The notes beneath the pieces are model-generated. The model was not told the origin of the DNA. It was given only the letters and a program-made list of their open reading frames with translations, and did no database searches. Positions 8,264 to 16,890 of a stretch of DNA of 64,000 bases are shown in pieces (positions within the stretch are counted from its first letter, which is position 1; each line of letters opens with the position of its first letter). Where the stretch lies: contig JAFDVQ010000011.1 of assembly GCA_018268915.1 (NCBI GenBank), forward strand, positions 186,001-250,000. The letters are read 5' to 3'. This stretch comes from Acidobacteriota bacterium (GTDB lineage: Bacteria; Acidobacteriota; Terriglobia; Terriglobales; Acidobacteriaceae). Position numbers and translations under genes: made by a program.

Positions 8264-9706
8264 ATGTCCTCAGACTGTAGGAAGTACCCTAAACAACTTT
8301 TCTTGTGCATAGCGCTGATGCTGACGGCTGGAGCCATGGCGTCCGCGACGCTGATTGCACAGCAGTTACCCTCGTCGATTCCGGGACCATCCGCAGGGCC
8401 GACGGCCGGCAGTTTTCAGGGAAGCGTGACGACGGGGCAGGCGACGGCAGAAACTCTGGAACTTTCGCTGGACGATGCGATCCAGCGTGGCATCAAGAGC
8501 AATCTGGGAGCGGTACTAAGCGGGACGCAGACGGCTTCCGCAAAGGCGCAGCGGCTCAGTCAATTGCAGCCTCTATTACCGGACGTGGAGTTTAATGCCC
8601 GCGAGGCCGAACAGCAGGTTGATCTTGCTGCACAGGGATTGAGAATCCCGGGCATCCCGACGATTATTGGCCCATTCGGCTATACGGATCTGCGTGCATC
8701 TTTGAGCTGGTCTCTTCTAGATTTGAAAGCTCTGCGGTCATATATGGCAGCAAAGCACCAATTCAGGGCGGCTCAACTGAGTGAGCAAGACGCGCGGGAC
8801 ATGGTGGTTCTGACCGTGGGGAACGCATACATGCTGGTTCTCGCGGATCAGGGGCGCGTGGAGAGCTATCAGGCACAGGTTGCGACTTCGAAGGTTTCGC
8901 TCGACCAGGCGAATGCGAATCATGATGCGGGGACCGCTCCCAAGCTGGATGTTCTGCGGGCCCAGGTGGATTATCAATCACTCCAGCAGCAGCTGATTGT
9001 GGCGCAGAACAATTTAGAGAAGGACAAGCTGTCTCTGGCGCGAGTGATCGGCCTGCCTCTCGATCAGAAATTCAATCTCGCAGATAAAGCGCCGTATGCG
9101 GTTTTCGATCATCTCGATGTTGATGCGACCATCAAACAGGCGCACGCAAACCGTAAGGATCTGGCAGCAATGGTTGAACAGACCAAGGCTGCCGAAGAAC
9201 AGCGGAAAGGCGCTACGGCGGGTCGCTATCCAACGATTAAAGTGGACGCGGACTACGGCGATATCGGTGTAAATGTTAGAAGCTCGCACGGAACCGGCGA
9301 TGCGCAGGGGACTTTGAGTGTCCCGGTCTTCAAGGAGTTCGGACTTCGCGGAGATGCGCAGGTTGCGCAGTCGCAGCTCGACACGCAGAAGGCACAACTG
9401 AGCGATATGAACGCGCAAGTTGATGCCGATATTCGAGACGCGCTGTTGGATATCGAGGCCGCACAAAAGCAAGTGGAAGTGGCGCGTTCGAGCGTGGAAC
9501 TGGCGAAAGAAGCTTTGAGCGAATCGCAGCAGCGCTATGTGAACGGCGTGAGCGACAACCTCGCGGTGAGCCAGGCTGAACAATCGGTAGCGCAGGCAAA
9601 CGATCAATATGTATCCGCCCTGTATCGCGATAACGTGGCCAAGCTCAGTCTGGCGCGTGCGCTCGGAGCCGGGCAGGATTACAAGAAATATCTTGGAGGG
9701 AAGTAG
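8264..9706 (+). CDS. TolC-family outer membrane efflux protein
   Basis: 480 residues with a signal peptide ending near ATLIAQQ (about residue 33). Two copies of the outer-membrane efflux repeat follow: LSLDDAIQRGIKSN (about 68-81) begins the first, with helices such as VGNAYMLVLADQGRV, and the second repeat spans about 290-475 with EALSESQQRYVNGVSDNLAV. By family it forms a trimeric beta barrel and periplasmic alpha tunnel for type I or tripartite export. It is followed two bases later by an HlyD-type adaptor gene whose ribosome binding site (GGAGG) lies inside this gene's end, so the two are an operon. No inner-membrane pump is next to them. Confidence 0.92.
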   Translation: MSSDCRKYPKQLFLCIALMLTAGAMASATLIAQQLPSSIPGPSAGPTAGSFQGSVTTGQATAETLELSLDDAIQRGIKSNLGAVLSGTQTASAKAQRLSQLQPLLPDVEFNAREAEQQVDLAAQGLRIPGIPTIIGPFGYTDLRASLSWSLLDLKALRSYMAAKHQFRAAQLSEQDARDMVVLTVGNAYMLVLADQGRVESYQAQVATSKVSLDQANANHDAGTAPKLDVLRAQVDYQSLQQQLIVAQNNLEKDKLSLARVIGLPLDQKFNLADKAPYAVFDHLDVDATIKQAHANRKDLAAMVEQTKAAEEQRKGATAGRYPTIKVDADYGDIGVNVRSSHGTGDAQGTLSVPVFKEFGLRGDAQVAQSQLDTQKAQLSDMNAQVDADIRDALLDIEAAQKQVEVARSSVELAKEALSESQQRYVNGVSDNLAVSQAEQSVAQANDQYVSALYRDNVAKLSLARALGAGQDYKKYLGGK

Positions 9707-9708
9707 AC

Positions 9709-10938
9709 GTGGCGGAAACATCCACAACGACATTGCAGGCGCCGCGCGATGAGAGCACAGAGGTGGCGCAGCCCCCTTCTCGCCGCAGATGGATCATTAT
9801 TGCGGTTGTATTGATTCTGGTGCTGGTCGCGATTGGATTCTGGTGGCATTCCACCTATTACGAAGACACCGATGACGCGCAGATCAATGGGCACTTGATC
9901 CAGATCAGCTCGCGCATTAACGGCCAGGTAATCAAGGTTAACGTAGTCGAGAACCAGCAGGTGAACAAGGGCGACCTTATCGCCGAGCTCGACCCTCGCG
10001 ACTACGACGTTGCGATTGAGAATGCGAAGGCGGCTCTGGCAAGCGCCGAAGCTGCAGCGATGGCAGCGAAAGTGGCAGTTCCAATCACGAGCATCAACAC
10101 CGGCAGCAACCTCGCGTCGGCTGGGTCGGACGTCTCTGCTGCAACAGCGGGCATCTCGCAGGCTCAATCGCAATTAGCAGCGGCTCACGCGAAGGTGGTT
10201 CAGGCCGAGGCCAACAATGCGAAGGCGCAATCGGACCTGCAACGCTACAAGCCGCTGGTTGAGAAGGACGTGATCAGCAAGCAGCAATACGACGCCGCTG
10301 TTGCTTCAGCTGACGCTGCGAAGGCTTCAGTAGACGACGCTCATGCCAATGAGAAAGCGGCAGGTGATGCGGTTCGAGTTGCAAGCGAGAAGGCTTCGCA
10401 GGCGCAGGCCCAGCTGAAATATGCGCAGACCGGTCCGCAGCAGGTTGCGGCCCAGAACGCGCGTTACAAACAGGCCGAAGCCGAAGTGCAGAAGGCGCAG
10501 GCACAGCTCGATCAGGCGAATCTAAACCGGGAATACACAAGGATTGTCGCGCCGGCAGCCGGGATCATTACGCGCAAGAGCGTCGAGATCAACCAGAACG
10601 TATCGACTGGTCAGAATATGCTGACGCTGGTTTCGCTTGAAGATCTATGGGTGACGGCGAACTTCAAGGAAACGCAGTTGAAGCATATGGGGCCGAATCA
10701 GGCGGTCACAATCAAGGTGGACGCAACCGGAAAAGAGTACGACGGGTACGTCAAGCAGATTGGCGGAGCCACCGGTTCGGTTCTTTCGCTTTTCCCGCCG
10801 GAGAACGCGACAGGCAACTACGTGAAAGTGGTGCAGCGGGTTCCGGTGCGCATCGATTTCAAGGATCTGAACGGAGAAGATCCGAACCACGCGCTCAGGC
10901 CGGGATTATCGGTTGAGCCGAAGGTTTCTGTGAAGTAG
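9709..10938 (+). CDS. HlyD/EmrA-family membrane fusion protein
   Basis: 409 residues from a GTG start preceded by GGAGG. One N-terminal membrane anchor (IIIAVVLILVLVAIGFWW, about residues 28-45) leads into the lipoyl-like half motif YYEDTDDAQINGHLIQISSR typical of EmrA. A long Ala-rich coiled coil (about 105-275) is followed by the second lipoyl half (NREYTRIVAPAAGIITRKSV) and a beta-barrel domain. It links an inner-membrane pump, usually an EmrB/DHA2 transporter, to TolC. Such a DHA2 gene occurs at 32564-34168 rather than here. A strong terminator follows. Confidence 0.92.
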   Translation: MAETSTTTLQAPRDESTEVAQPPSRRRWIIIAVVLILVLVAIGFWWHSTYYEDTDDAQINGHLIQISSRINGQVIKVNVVENQQVNKGDLIAELDPRDYDVAIENAKAALASAEAAAMAAKVAVPITSINTGSNLASAGSDVSAATAGISQAQSQLAAAHAKVVQAEANNAKAQSDLQRYKPLVEKDVISKQQYDAAVASADAAKASVDDAHANEKAAGDAVRVASEKASQAQAQLKYAQTGPQQVAAQNARYKQAEAEVQKAQAQLDQANLNREYTRIVAPAAGIITRKSVEINQNVSTGQNMLTLVSLEDLWVTANFKETQLKHMGPNQAVTIKVDATGKEYDGYVKQIGGATGSVLSLFPPENATGNYVKVVQRVPVRIDFKDLNGEDPNHALRPGLSVEPKVSVK

Positions 10939-10963
10939 GGTCGCCGACGAATCTGTTTTATAG

Positions 10964-11001
10964 CCAGCTCTTCGAAAGATCGGAGAGCTGGTTTTGTTTT
11001 T
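10964..11001 (+). terminator. Rho-independent terminator of the tolC-hlyD operon
   Basis: CCAGCTCT pairs with AGAGCTGG in an 8-bp stem with a 12-base loop, followed by TTTTGTTTTT. It starts 26 bases after the adaptor stop codon. Confidence 0.85.
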
Positions 11002-11067
11002 GGCGGACTTAGAGATGCGTATTGCCGTCCTATGAACAGGAAAGCAGTAAAGTGGATTGGGACGGCG

Positions 11068-11736
11068 ATGAAAGACGCGATACAGGTATCGAAAGAGAAC
11101 TATCTCAAGGCCATCCTCGAAGGTGAGGCTGAGGGCCACCAGGTCATTCCCGCGATGCTCGCGCACTGGCTGGAGGTGTCGGCTCCGGCGGTGACGATGG
11201 CGCTGAAGCGGCTGCGGCGCGACGGGTACGTAGAGGTCAGCGAGGACGGTATTGTCCGGCTGACGCAAGTCGGACGCGAGACGGCATATCGCACGGCTCT
11301 TCGACATCACCTGATCGAGAGGATGCTGAAAGAGATTTTCGGCATGGAGTGGTACGAGATCCACGACGAGGCTGAGCGGCTGGAGCATGCGGTATCGCCA
11401 GCGTTCGAGGCGAAGCTGAAGGAGAAGCTGGGCGAGGGTGGCGCCTGTCCCCATGGAAATGCTGTTCTTCCAGAGCGCCCGGAAGAGCGGAAGAAGCGAG
11501 GAGAGGTGCCGCTTTCAGAGGCCAAGGCGGGAGAGAGATACCGAGTGACCAGCCTGCAGGAGCGTGACTCCCAGCTGCTTCTTTTTCTTCACGGTGCTGG
11601 GATTGGGCCGCACCAGAGCCTGAAGGTTCTAAGCCAAAATTACGATCAAACCGTTTCGATTGAACTGCCTGCGGGAAACTCTATCCTGGGAAGACCTGCT
11701 GCAGAAGCAGTCTGGCTGCGCCTCGAGACTACTTAA
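11068..11736 (+). CDS. DtxR/MntR-family metal-dependent transcriptional regulator
   Basis: 222 residues from the ATG at 11068; an ATG twelve codons earlier is also in frame. The N-terminal winged helix reads ENYLKAILEG..., with ALKRLRRDGYVEV as recognition helix and wing. The dimerisation region contains the metal-ligand-rich EWYEIHDEAERLEHAVS (Glu and His residues as in DtxR/MntR). The last 75 residues form an FeoA/SH3-like domain (ERYRVTSLQERDSQLLLFL...). By family it represses metal uptake genes when bound to Mn or Fe. The Nramp transporter starts 80 bases downstream with a palindromic operator candidate between them. Confidence 0.9.
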   Translation: MKDAIQVSKENYLKAILEGEAEGHQVIPAMLAHWLEVSAPAVTMALKRLRRDGYVEVSEDGIVRLTQVGRETAYRTALRHHLIERMLKEIFGMEWYEIHDEAERLEHAVSPAFEAKLKEKLGEGGACPHGNAVLPERPEERKKRGEVPLSEAKAGERYRVTSLQERDSQLLLFLHGAGIGPHQSLKVLSQNYDQTVSIELPAGNSILGRPAAEAVWLRLETT

Positions 11737-11759
11737 GTAATCAGCAGTAAATTTTTCTA

Positions 11760-11773
11760 TTAACCTAGGTTAA
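11760..11773. promoter_or_regulatory. Candidate metal-regulator operator upstream of the Nramp gene
   Basis: TTAACCTAGGTTAA is a perfect 14-bp palindrome 43 bases before the Nramp start codon. DtxR-family operators (for example IdeR and DtxR boxes) are AT-edged palindromes containing AGGTTA half-sites, and AGGTTA occurs here. A CATACT hexamer at 11781-11786 may be the -10 box, which would place the palindrome over the promoter spacer and -35 region. Regulator identity is inferred from adjacency. Confidence 0.6.
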
Positions 11774-11816
11774 CTTGTGGCATACTAGGGCTAGCTGAGG
11801 CTAGTTTCTTTTCCCC

Positions 11817-13145
11817 ATGGCCACTGAGATCACAAATGTCGCCGGGCTGAATCAGCCCTCCCTACCTGAAGTGCATGCGAGCGTTCGGATCTCGCAGTCA
11901 CGGGTGTACTGGAAGCGGCTGCTCGGGTTCATCGGCCCTGGCTTTCTGATTTCCGTGGGGTACATGGACCCCGGCAACTGGGCGACGGACATTGCGGGCG
12001 GATCGCGGTTTGGTTACACCCTGCTGTTCGTGATCATGCTGTCGAACCTGATGGCAATTCTGCTTCAAAGTCTTGCGCTAAAGCTGGGAGTGGCTACGGA
12101 GCGCGACCTGGCGCAGATGTGTCACGAGAGCTTCGGGAAGCGGGCCAGTCTTTTCCTATGGGTCGGGGCTGAGATTGCGATTGCAGCTTGCGATCTTGCG
12201 GAGGTGATTGGATCGGCAATTGCGTTACAGCTGCTGTTTCATATTCCGTTGTTCTACGGCGTACTGATTACGGGTGTGGATGTCCTGGTGATTCTGCTGC
12301 TGCAACGCTGGGGATTCCGTTACGTTGAGGCGCTGGTAATTGCACTGATCGGGACTATCCTGGCGATGTTTACCGTACAGGTATTCTTGTCCCGCCCGGA
12401 CCACCTGATAGCTTTCAGAAGCCTGATCATTCCGTCTTCGCAGATCATTACGAATCCAGCGATGTTGTATATAGCAATCGGCATTCTTGGCGCGACGGTG
12501 ATGCCGCACAACCTCTATCTGCATTCCTCGATTGTGCAGAGCAGAAAATACAGCCGCACCCCGGAAGGCAAGCGCGAGGCCATCCACATGGCGAATGTGG
12601 ACTCGGCGTTTGCGCTGACGCTGGCTTTGTTTGTGAATGCCGGAATTTTGATTGTTGCGGCTGCCGTGTTTCACAGGTCCGGCCATTTCGAAGTCGCGGC
12701 GATCGAGGATGCGTACAAACTGCTGAGCCCGCTGGTCGGTGCGGGGTTTGCAAGCACGCTATTCGCTATCGCGTTGCTGGCATCGGGTCAGAATTCTTCG
12801 ATCACGGGAACACTGGCTGGGCAGATTGTGATGGAGGGATTCATTCACCTGAAGGTCTCGCCCTGGCTGCGAAGGCTGATCACGCGCGGGCTGGCGATTG
12901 TGCCTACGATCATCGTGGTTTGGTTCAACGGCGCGCGTGGGACGGAGAAGCTGCTCATCCTGAGCCAGGTGATTCTCTCGCTGCAATTAAGCTTTGCAGT
13001 GATTCCGCTGGTGATGTTCACGGGAGACCGCGCGAAGATGGGCGAGTTTGTGAACGCGCACTGGCTGAAAGCTCTGGCATGGAGTACGGCGGTGTTGATT
13101 GCCGTTGCGAACGTGTGGCTGCTGGTGCAGACGGCTATCGCTTAG
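11817..13145 (+). CDS. mntH: Nramp-family divalent metal transporter (MntH-like)
   Basis: 442 residues with about 11 transmembrane segments. The metal-binding motif of helix 1 is intact, GYMDPGNWATDIAGGSRFGY at about 48-67 (DPGN core), and the helix 6 motif MPHNLYLHS is at about 229-237. This Asp/Asn plus Met/His set is typical of Mn2+/Fe2+ proton symporters of the Nramp family. The ATG overlaps CCATGG directly after TTTTCC, with no strong ribosome binding site. It sits just downstream of a DtxR/MntR-type gene, which supports manganese or iron as substrate and metal-dependent repression. Confidence 0.93.
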   Translation: MATEITNVAGLNQPSLPEVHASVRISQSRVYWKRLLGFIGPGFLISVGYMDPGNWATDIAGGSRFGYTLLFVIMLSNLMAILLQSLALKLGVATERDLAQMCHESFGKRASLFLWVGAEIAIAACDLAEVIGSAIALQLLFHIPLFYGVLITGVDVLVILLLQRWGFRYVEALVIALIGTILAMFTVQVFLSRPDHLIAFRSLIIPSSQIITNPAMLYIAIGILGATVMPHNLYLHSSIVQSRKYSRTPEGKREAIHMANVDSAFALTLALFVNAGILIVAAAVFHRSGHFEVAAIEDAYKLLSPLVGAGFASTLFAIALLASGQNSSITGTLAGQIVMEGFIHLKVSPWLRRLITRGLAIVPTIIVVWFNGARGTEKLLILSQVILSLQLSFAVIPLVMFTGDRAKMGEFVNAHWLKALAWSTAVLIAVANVWLLVQTAIA

Positions 13146-13264
13146 AAGCTGACAGGATAGATCTCGGCCGAGCCGACGGTCAGGAACACAACACATGACT
13201 GCTTTCCATGTAGTTGAGAGGCTCAGCAACGGCACACAGTATCACTATCGACACAGCAACAGAT

Positions 13265-14458
13265 TCAAATGACTGAGGCGGGCTCTGCCCGCTCCGCGTT
13301 GTCCGGGGTCTCGACCGCGGCTGAGAGCCCAGTGAGGATTTCGCGCGGAAGCATAAGAAAGGCGGCAACGAAATCGGGGTCAAATTGAACACCTGCATTT
13401 TCGACGAGGATTGAGAGCGCTTTCTCATGCGTCATGCCGCGGCGGTAGGAACGGTCGGTCGTCATGGCGTCATAGGCGTCGGCTACGTGAATGATCCGAG
13501 CGTCGATCGGAGTTTCAGTTTCGCGCTGGCCGTGCGGATAGCCAGTGCCGTTCCAGTTTTCGTGGTGCAACTCGACTGCTGGCAGATACTCCGCGAAGCC
13601 GTGTACGCCTTCGAGGATTCTGCGGCCGATGACGGGGTGCTGCTTCACCTGGTCGAACTCTTCGTCGGTAAGACGGCCGGGTTTCTGGAGGACGCTATCG
13701 GAGACTCCGATCTTCCCGATGTCGTGCAGGAGAGCTCCAATGCGGATGCGCTCGACGTCTTCCGCAGGTAGCCGGAGAGCGACGGCGAGGGCGCAGGAGA
13801 GCTCACTCACTCGGCGGCTGTGTCCAGCCGTATATTGGTCCCGGGCGTCAAGAGCATTTGCAAGCGAGCCGACGAACTGGAGGTAGGCAGAGGAAAGCCG
13901 TTCTCCGGCAGCGTGGACTGAGATGGCTGCCTGGTTATAGATCTGCGCGAGCTCCTGAATCTCAACGATGGGAGATGGCTGAGGATCGATCTCGCCGAGT
14001 TTCCCAGTGCGGACCGCATTCCGAAGATGGGAAACTACCGTCGCAATGGGGTTGACGATGGATGCTGAGGAACCGAAGCTGCAAAGCAACGCGATCAGCA
14101 CGCTGGCGAAGGCGAGCTCGAGGAAGAGCGTGTGCAGTTTCTCCTGAATGGGACGCGTTGCCTGGTCTACATTGCCGAGGCTCTGGAGCTGGAAGCGGCT
14201 GCCGTAGGACTCCACCGGCGAAGAAATTGAGTCGGCACGGGTCAGATGTAGATCGCACTCAGGATGCGTGCCGCAGGCGGCGAGAGCAGCCTGAAGATCG
14301 TGCCGCGAAACAGTCTGGCTATCTCGAAGAGACGTGAGCAATCCTTCGCGAACCGTTGTCTGGACAAAACGCTGCATCATCCAGAAGCTTGTTGTCAGCA
14401 GAATGGCGAAGGGCAGAAAGCAAAGGACAAAAGCGCGGGTGCGCAGGTGGGATTTCAT
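13265..14458 (-). CDS. Membrane HD-GYP domain protein, c-di-GMP phosphodiesterase-like
   Basis: 397 residues. A first transmembrane helix (about 8-27), a periplasmic region (about 30-110), a second helix (about 112-130) and a HAMP-like linker precede an HD-GYP domain (about 190-385). The domain retains YTAGHSRRV (209-217), LLHDIGKIGVSD (243-254) and HHENWNGTGYP (298-308), plus ADAYDAMTTDRSYR. All metal ligands and the GYP motif seem present, so it should hydrolyse cyclic di-GMP in the cytoplasm in response to a periplasmic signal. The upstream small gene overlaps its start (ATGA), suggesting that the small exported peptide is part of the same system. Confidence 0.92.
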   Translation of the reverse strand: MKSHLRTRAFVLCFLPFAILLTTSFWMMQRFVQTTVREGLLTSLRDSQTVSRHDLQAALAACGTHPECDLHLTRADSISSPVESYGSRFQLQSLGNVDQATRPIQEKLHTLFLELAFASVLIALLCSFGSSASIVNPIATVVSHLRNAVRTGKLGEIDPQPSPIVEIQELAQIYNQAAISVHAAGERLSSAYLQFVGSLANALDARDQYTAGHSRRVSELSCALAVALRLPAEDVERIRIGALLHDIGKIGVSDSVLQKPGRLTDEEFDQVKQHPVIGRRILEGVHGFAEYLPAVELHHENWNGTGYPHGQRETETPIDARIIHVADAYDAMTTDRSYRRGMTHEKALSILVENAGVQFDPDFVAAFLMLPREILTGLSAAVETPDNAERAEPASVI

Positions 14459-14631
14459 CGCGACCCCGCACCGGGCAGAAACAGTTGGGGCTGTCGAGTT
14501 CGCTGCTTCTGATCAACGTCTGACAGGGGGAGTTTTCCCTGAATCGCGCTTGCGCCGATGATCGGCGGTGCGGATAGATGGGCAGCAATTGCGAAGATGC
14601 AACAGTGCAGCAGCGGGCTTCTCAGTCGCAT
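14455..14631 (-). CDS. Small exported peptide coupled to the HD-GYP gene
   Basis: A 58-residue frame from the ATG at 14629-14631, with GAGG about nine bases upstream. The first ~28 residues (MRLRSPLLHCCIFAIAAHLS...) look like a signal peptide; the rest is short, polar and Gln/Arg-rich. Its stop codon overlaps the HD-GYP start as ATGA, a classic coupling arrangement. No family is recognised. It could be a periplasmic partner or ligand of the HD-GYP sensor, or simply a leader whose translation sets HD-GYP expression. Both ideas are inference. Confidence 0.5.
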   Translation of the reverse strand: MRLRSPLLHCCIFAIAAHLSAPPIIGASAIQGKLPLSDVDQKQRTRQPQLFLPGAGSR

Positions 14632-14812
14632 ATGCCGATGACCTCGAAAGGTGCAGGAGCATCTGCCTGGCCCACGAGGTTCCGGGGAGCGGGCCCGGCA
14701 AACATTTTGTAGTCTAGGGTGCGGAAAATCTCTGCCGGAATACCACTTACCGCATTGGTAATGACGCGAATGTGGTGGGACAGCGATAGACTGGCATACA
14801 TTGAGGCTTGGC

Positions 14813-15331
14813 ATGCGCAAGACGATGGAAGCGCTAGCGCTGATTGTGCTGGGGTATCTGGCCTGGATAACTTACTGGGCTCTCAACGGACCGAACCGTC
14901 TGCCGGATAGGGTTCCAACACATTTCGACATTTCGGGTCGGCCAAATGCGTGGGGCTCGCCGGGAATTCTCTGGATTCTTCCGATTGTCGGGGTGGGCCT
15001 CTATGTACTGTTCACCGTACTGGCGGGCATTCGATTTCGAAGGTACAACCTGCCGGTTCGGGTGACCGACGCGAATCTGCCCTTCATTCAACAGAAGACG
15101 AGCGAGATGGTGGCCTGGATCAAACTTGAGATTCTGAGCCTTTTTGTCTACATCCAGAGCACGATCATTCACAGTGCACGAGCGGGAGAGTTTCGGCTGT
15201 CCCCGATGATCGTTCCTGCTTTCATGGCGGCGGCGTTTGTAACGGCGGGGGTCTATCTGGTTGCGATCATTCGGGGCGCAAAGACTCGTGCGGATTCTCT
15301 GGAAGCGGCTACCTACTCTCGTAGTGACTGA
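14813..15331 (+). CDS. DUF1648-type membrane protein
   Basis: 172 residues from the ATG at 14813, which has GAGG seven bases upstream; an in-frame TTG lies four codons earlier. Four hydrophobic segments are visible (about 5-20, 50-70, 104-118 and 135-155). Between the first two lies RLPDRVPTHFDISGRPNAWG, the hallmark of DUF1648 (the SdpI N-terminal-like domain). By family such proteins are inner-membrane proteins; in Bacillus SdpI gives immunity to a toxin, but most homologues have no known role and this one lacks the larger SdpI C-terminal part. It stands alone, divergent from the HD-GYP unit. Confidence 0.8.
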   Translation: MRKTMEALALIVLGYLAWITYWALNGPNRLPDRVPTHFDISGRPNAWGSPGILWILPIVGVGLYVLFTVLAGIRFRRYNLPVRVTDANLPFIQQKTSEMVAWIKLEILSLFVYIQSTIIHSARAGEFRLSPMIVPAFMAAAFVTAGVYLVAIIRGAKTRADSLEAATYSRSD

Positions 15332-15373
15332 GAGCGGCGCGATCGGCGCCGGAGGGGCGTGCTTATGGCGTGA

Positions 15374-15490
15374 CTAGAAGATCCAGACGCTTGCCACGAG
15401 CGTGACCATCGCTACAATTGTAACGACCTGGTAGACCAGGTCCTCCTTGAGAGACGGCCTTACGGCAACTGCAGTGGGGGAGGAAGTCAT
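15374..15490 (-). CDS. Small single-pass membrane protein (38 aa)
   Basis: An ATG at 15488-15490 with AGGAAAGG about ten bases upstream opens a 38-residue frame. The first half is polar (MTSSPTAVAVRPSLKEDLVY) and the second half is a single hydrophobic helix (about residues 21-38). This is the pattern of small single-pass inner-membrane proteins. No family name can be given. It lies alone between DUF1648 and DUF4242 genes. Confidence 0.45.
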   Translation of the reverse strand: MTSSPTAVAVRPSLKEDLVYQVVTIVAMVTLVASVWIF

Positions 15491-15693
15491 GCCTGATGCC
15501 TTTCCTGTAACTCGCGGCAATTTGCCGCTGGGCCCTTGAGCACGTTATCGACTATTAAGATCCACTTCTTTCGCGTTGTGAATCAACCGAAAGTGCTAAG
15601 GGTCAAGTTACTCGAGTACTACGTCAGGCATGCGACTGTTGTTCCAGCGATGTCATGTGCGGGAGCCTGGGGGAACCCACGCATTGGGCGATG

Positions 15694-15969
15694 TCAGGCT
15701 TCAGAGGTTGTCGGGTCAATGATGGAATTCACTTTGGCGACTGAGTTGGCGGGGAAGCCTCCTTGCCTGGCGTGCTCGCGAATGATCTCCTCATTCGGAG
15801 CGTTATAGATGCAGTAGATTTTGTCGCCGGTCACATAACTTTGAACCCACTGGATCTCAGGGCCGAGTTTGCGGAGGACTCCGCAGGAAGTTTGAGAGAT
15901 TGCCTGGAGCTCGGCGGGAGAGAGTTTCCCGGCACCTGGAATTTCTCGTTCGATGACATATTTGGGCAT
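15694..15969 (-). CDS. DUF4242 (SCO4226-type) small protein
   Basis: 91 residues beginning MPKYVIEREIPGAGKLS, the hallmark start of the DUF4242 family. Other matching segments are VQSYVTGDKIYCIYNAPNEE and IREHARQGGFPANSV. The family forms ferredoxin-like barrels and includes the nickel-binding Streptomyces protein SCO4226; whether this member binds metal is not known. The His in REHARQGGFP and the Cys residues are candidates for ligands. Single gene, with a 143-base divergent spacer to the next gene. Confidence 0.88.
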   Translation of the reverse strand: MPKYVIEREIPGAGKLSPAELQAISQTSCGVLRKLGPEIQWVQSYVTGDKIYCIYNAPNEEIIREHARQGGFPANSVAKVNSIIDPTTSEA

Positions 15970-16112
15970 GTGATCTCCAATCGTGTGATCGTGAAGCCGC
16001 CGGAGTAATTTCTCTAGCGAGAAACAATCCGGCGGTCAGTGTATCGCGCCGAACCTCTACGCGGTATCTGCTCGTTCATGAAGCTTGCCTCCGTAAGGTG
16101 TAGAATCCGCTC

Positions 16113-16634
16113 GTGAGTACAGGACCTCAACTTGTTCCGCCTACCGAGGCGCGAGAGCGCAACTGGCTACCGCTGGCGATTGCCGCGGGTGTCATTGTGG
16201 TTGTAGCTGCCGTTGTGGTCTTCATGATGGAACGTGGGAAGGGCGCGGCAAACGTTACGCCGATCTCGGCCCAGGCCGATCCGTACGCTGCCAGTCTTCC
16301 GCTGACCGAGGTAAAGATGAGTGAGAGCAGCAATCTTGCCGGGGGGAAGGTCACGTACATCGACGGACACATCACAAACAGCGGGAGTAAGACCGTATCT
16401 GGAATCTCGATGCAGGTACTTTTCAGGAACGCTGCAAACGAGGTGGCTCAGAACGAAACACAGGCGGTGAAGTGGATCAGGACGCGAGATCCATACGTCG
16501 ATCTCGAACCGGTTTCAGCAGCCCCGCTCAAGCCTGGCGAGGGGCGCGATTTTCGCCTGATTTTCGACGCGGTAACAGAGGGATGGAACGGTGTTTATCC
16601 CGAGATGCGAATCGTGCATGTGGACGCTAAGTAG
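16113..16634 (+). CDS. Membrane-anchored DUF2393-like protein
   Basis: 173 residues from a GTG start. A single N-terminal transmembrane helix (LAIAAGVIVVVAAVVVFMM, about 21-39) is followed by a beta-rich extracytoplasmic domain with GHITNSGSKTVSGISMQVLF, typical of DUF2393/FxLYD-type immunoglobulin-like folds. The domain ends with the GEGRDFRLIFD segment. Function of the family is unknown. No partner gene is apparent: it is preceded by a divergent DUF4242 gene and followed by 256 bases before the OmpA-like gene. Confidence 0.7.
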   Translation: MSTGPQLVPPTEARERNWLPLAIAAGVIVVVAAVVVFMMERGKGAANVTPISAQADPYAASLPLTEVKMSESSNLAGGKVTYIDGHITNSGSKTVSGISMQVLFRNAANEVAQNETQAVKWIRTRDPYVDLEPVSAAPLKPGEGRDFRLIFDAVTEGWNGVYPEMRIVHVDAK

Positions 16635-16890
16635 TTTAAAACCGCCCTATTTACAAGGTAAGACTTACCGCTATCTGTAAAAATTACTTTGCAATAGATT
16701 GCCATGTGGATTGGGATTTCCGGGAGTGTCTCCGGAAGGATCCGCTTAATCCGTTCAGAACATGCAGGTTGATTGTTTTGTCCACAGCGGCGGGGCTCTT
16801 TGGCATGCTCCATGCACTAAGGTATGCGAGCGGCACAGCCTGCTCACCGCAATCGAACGCGGCATTCGCAACATCAGGGGTTAAACAAAA

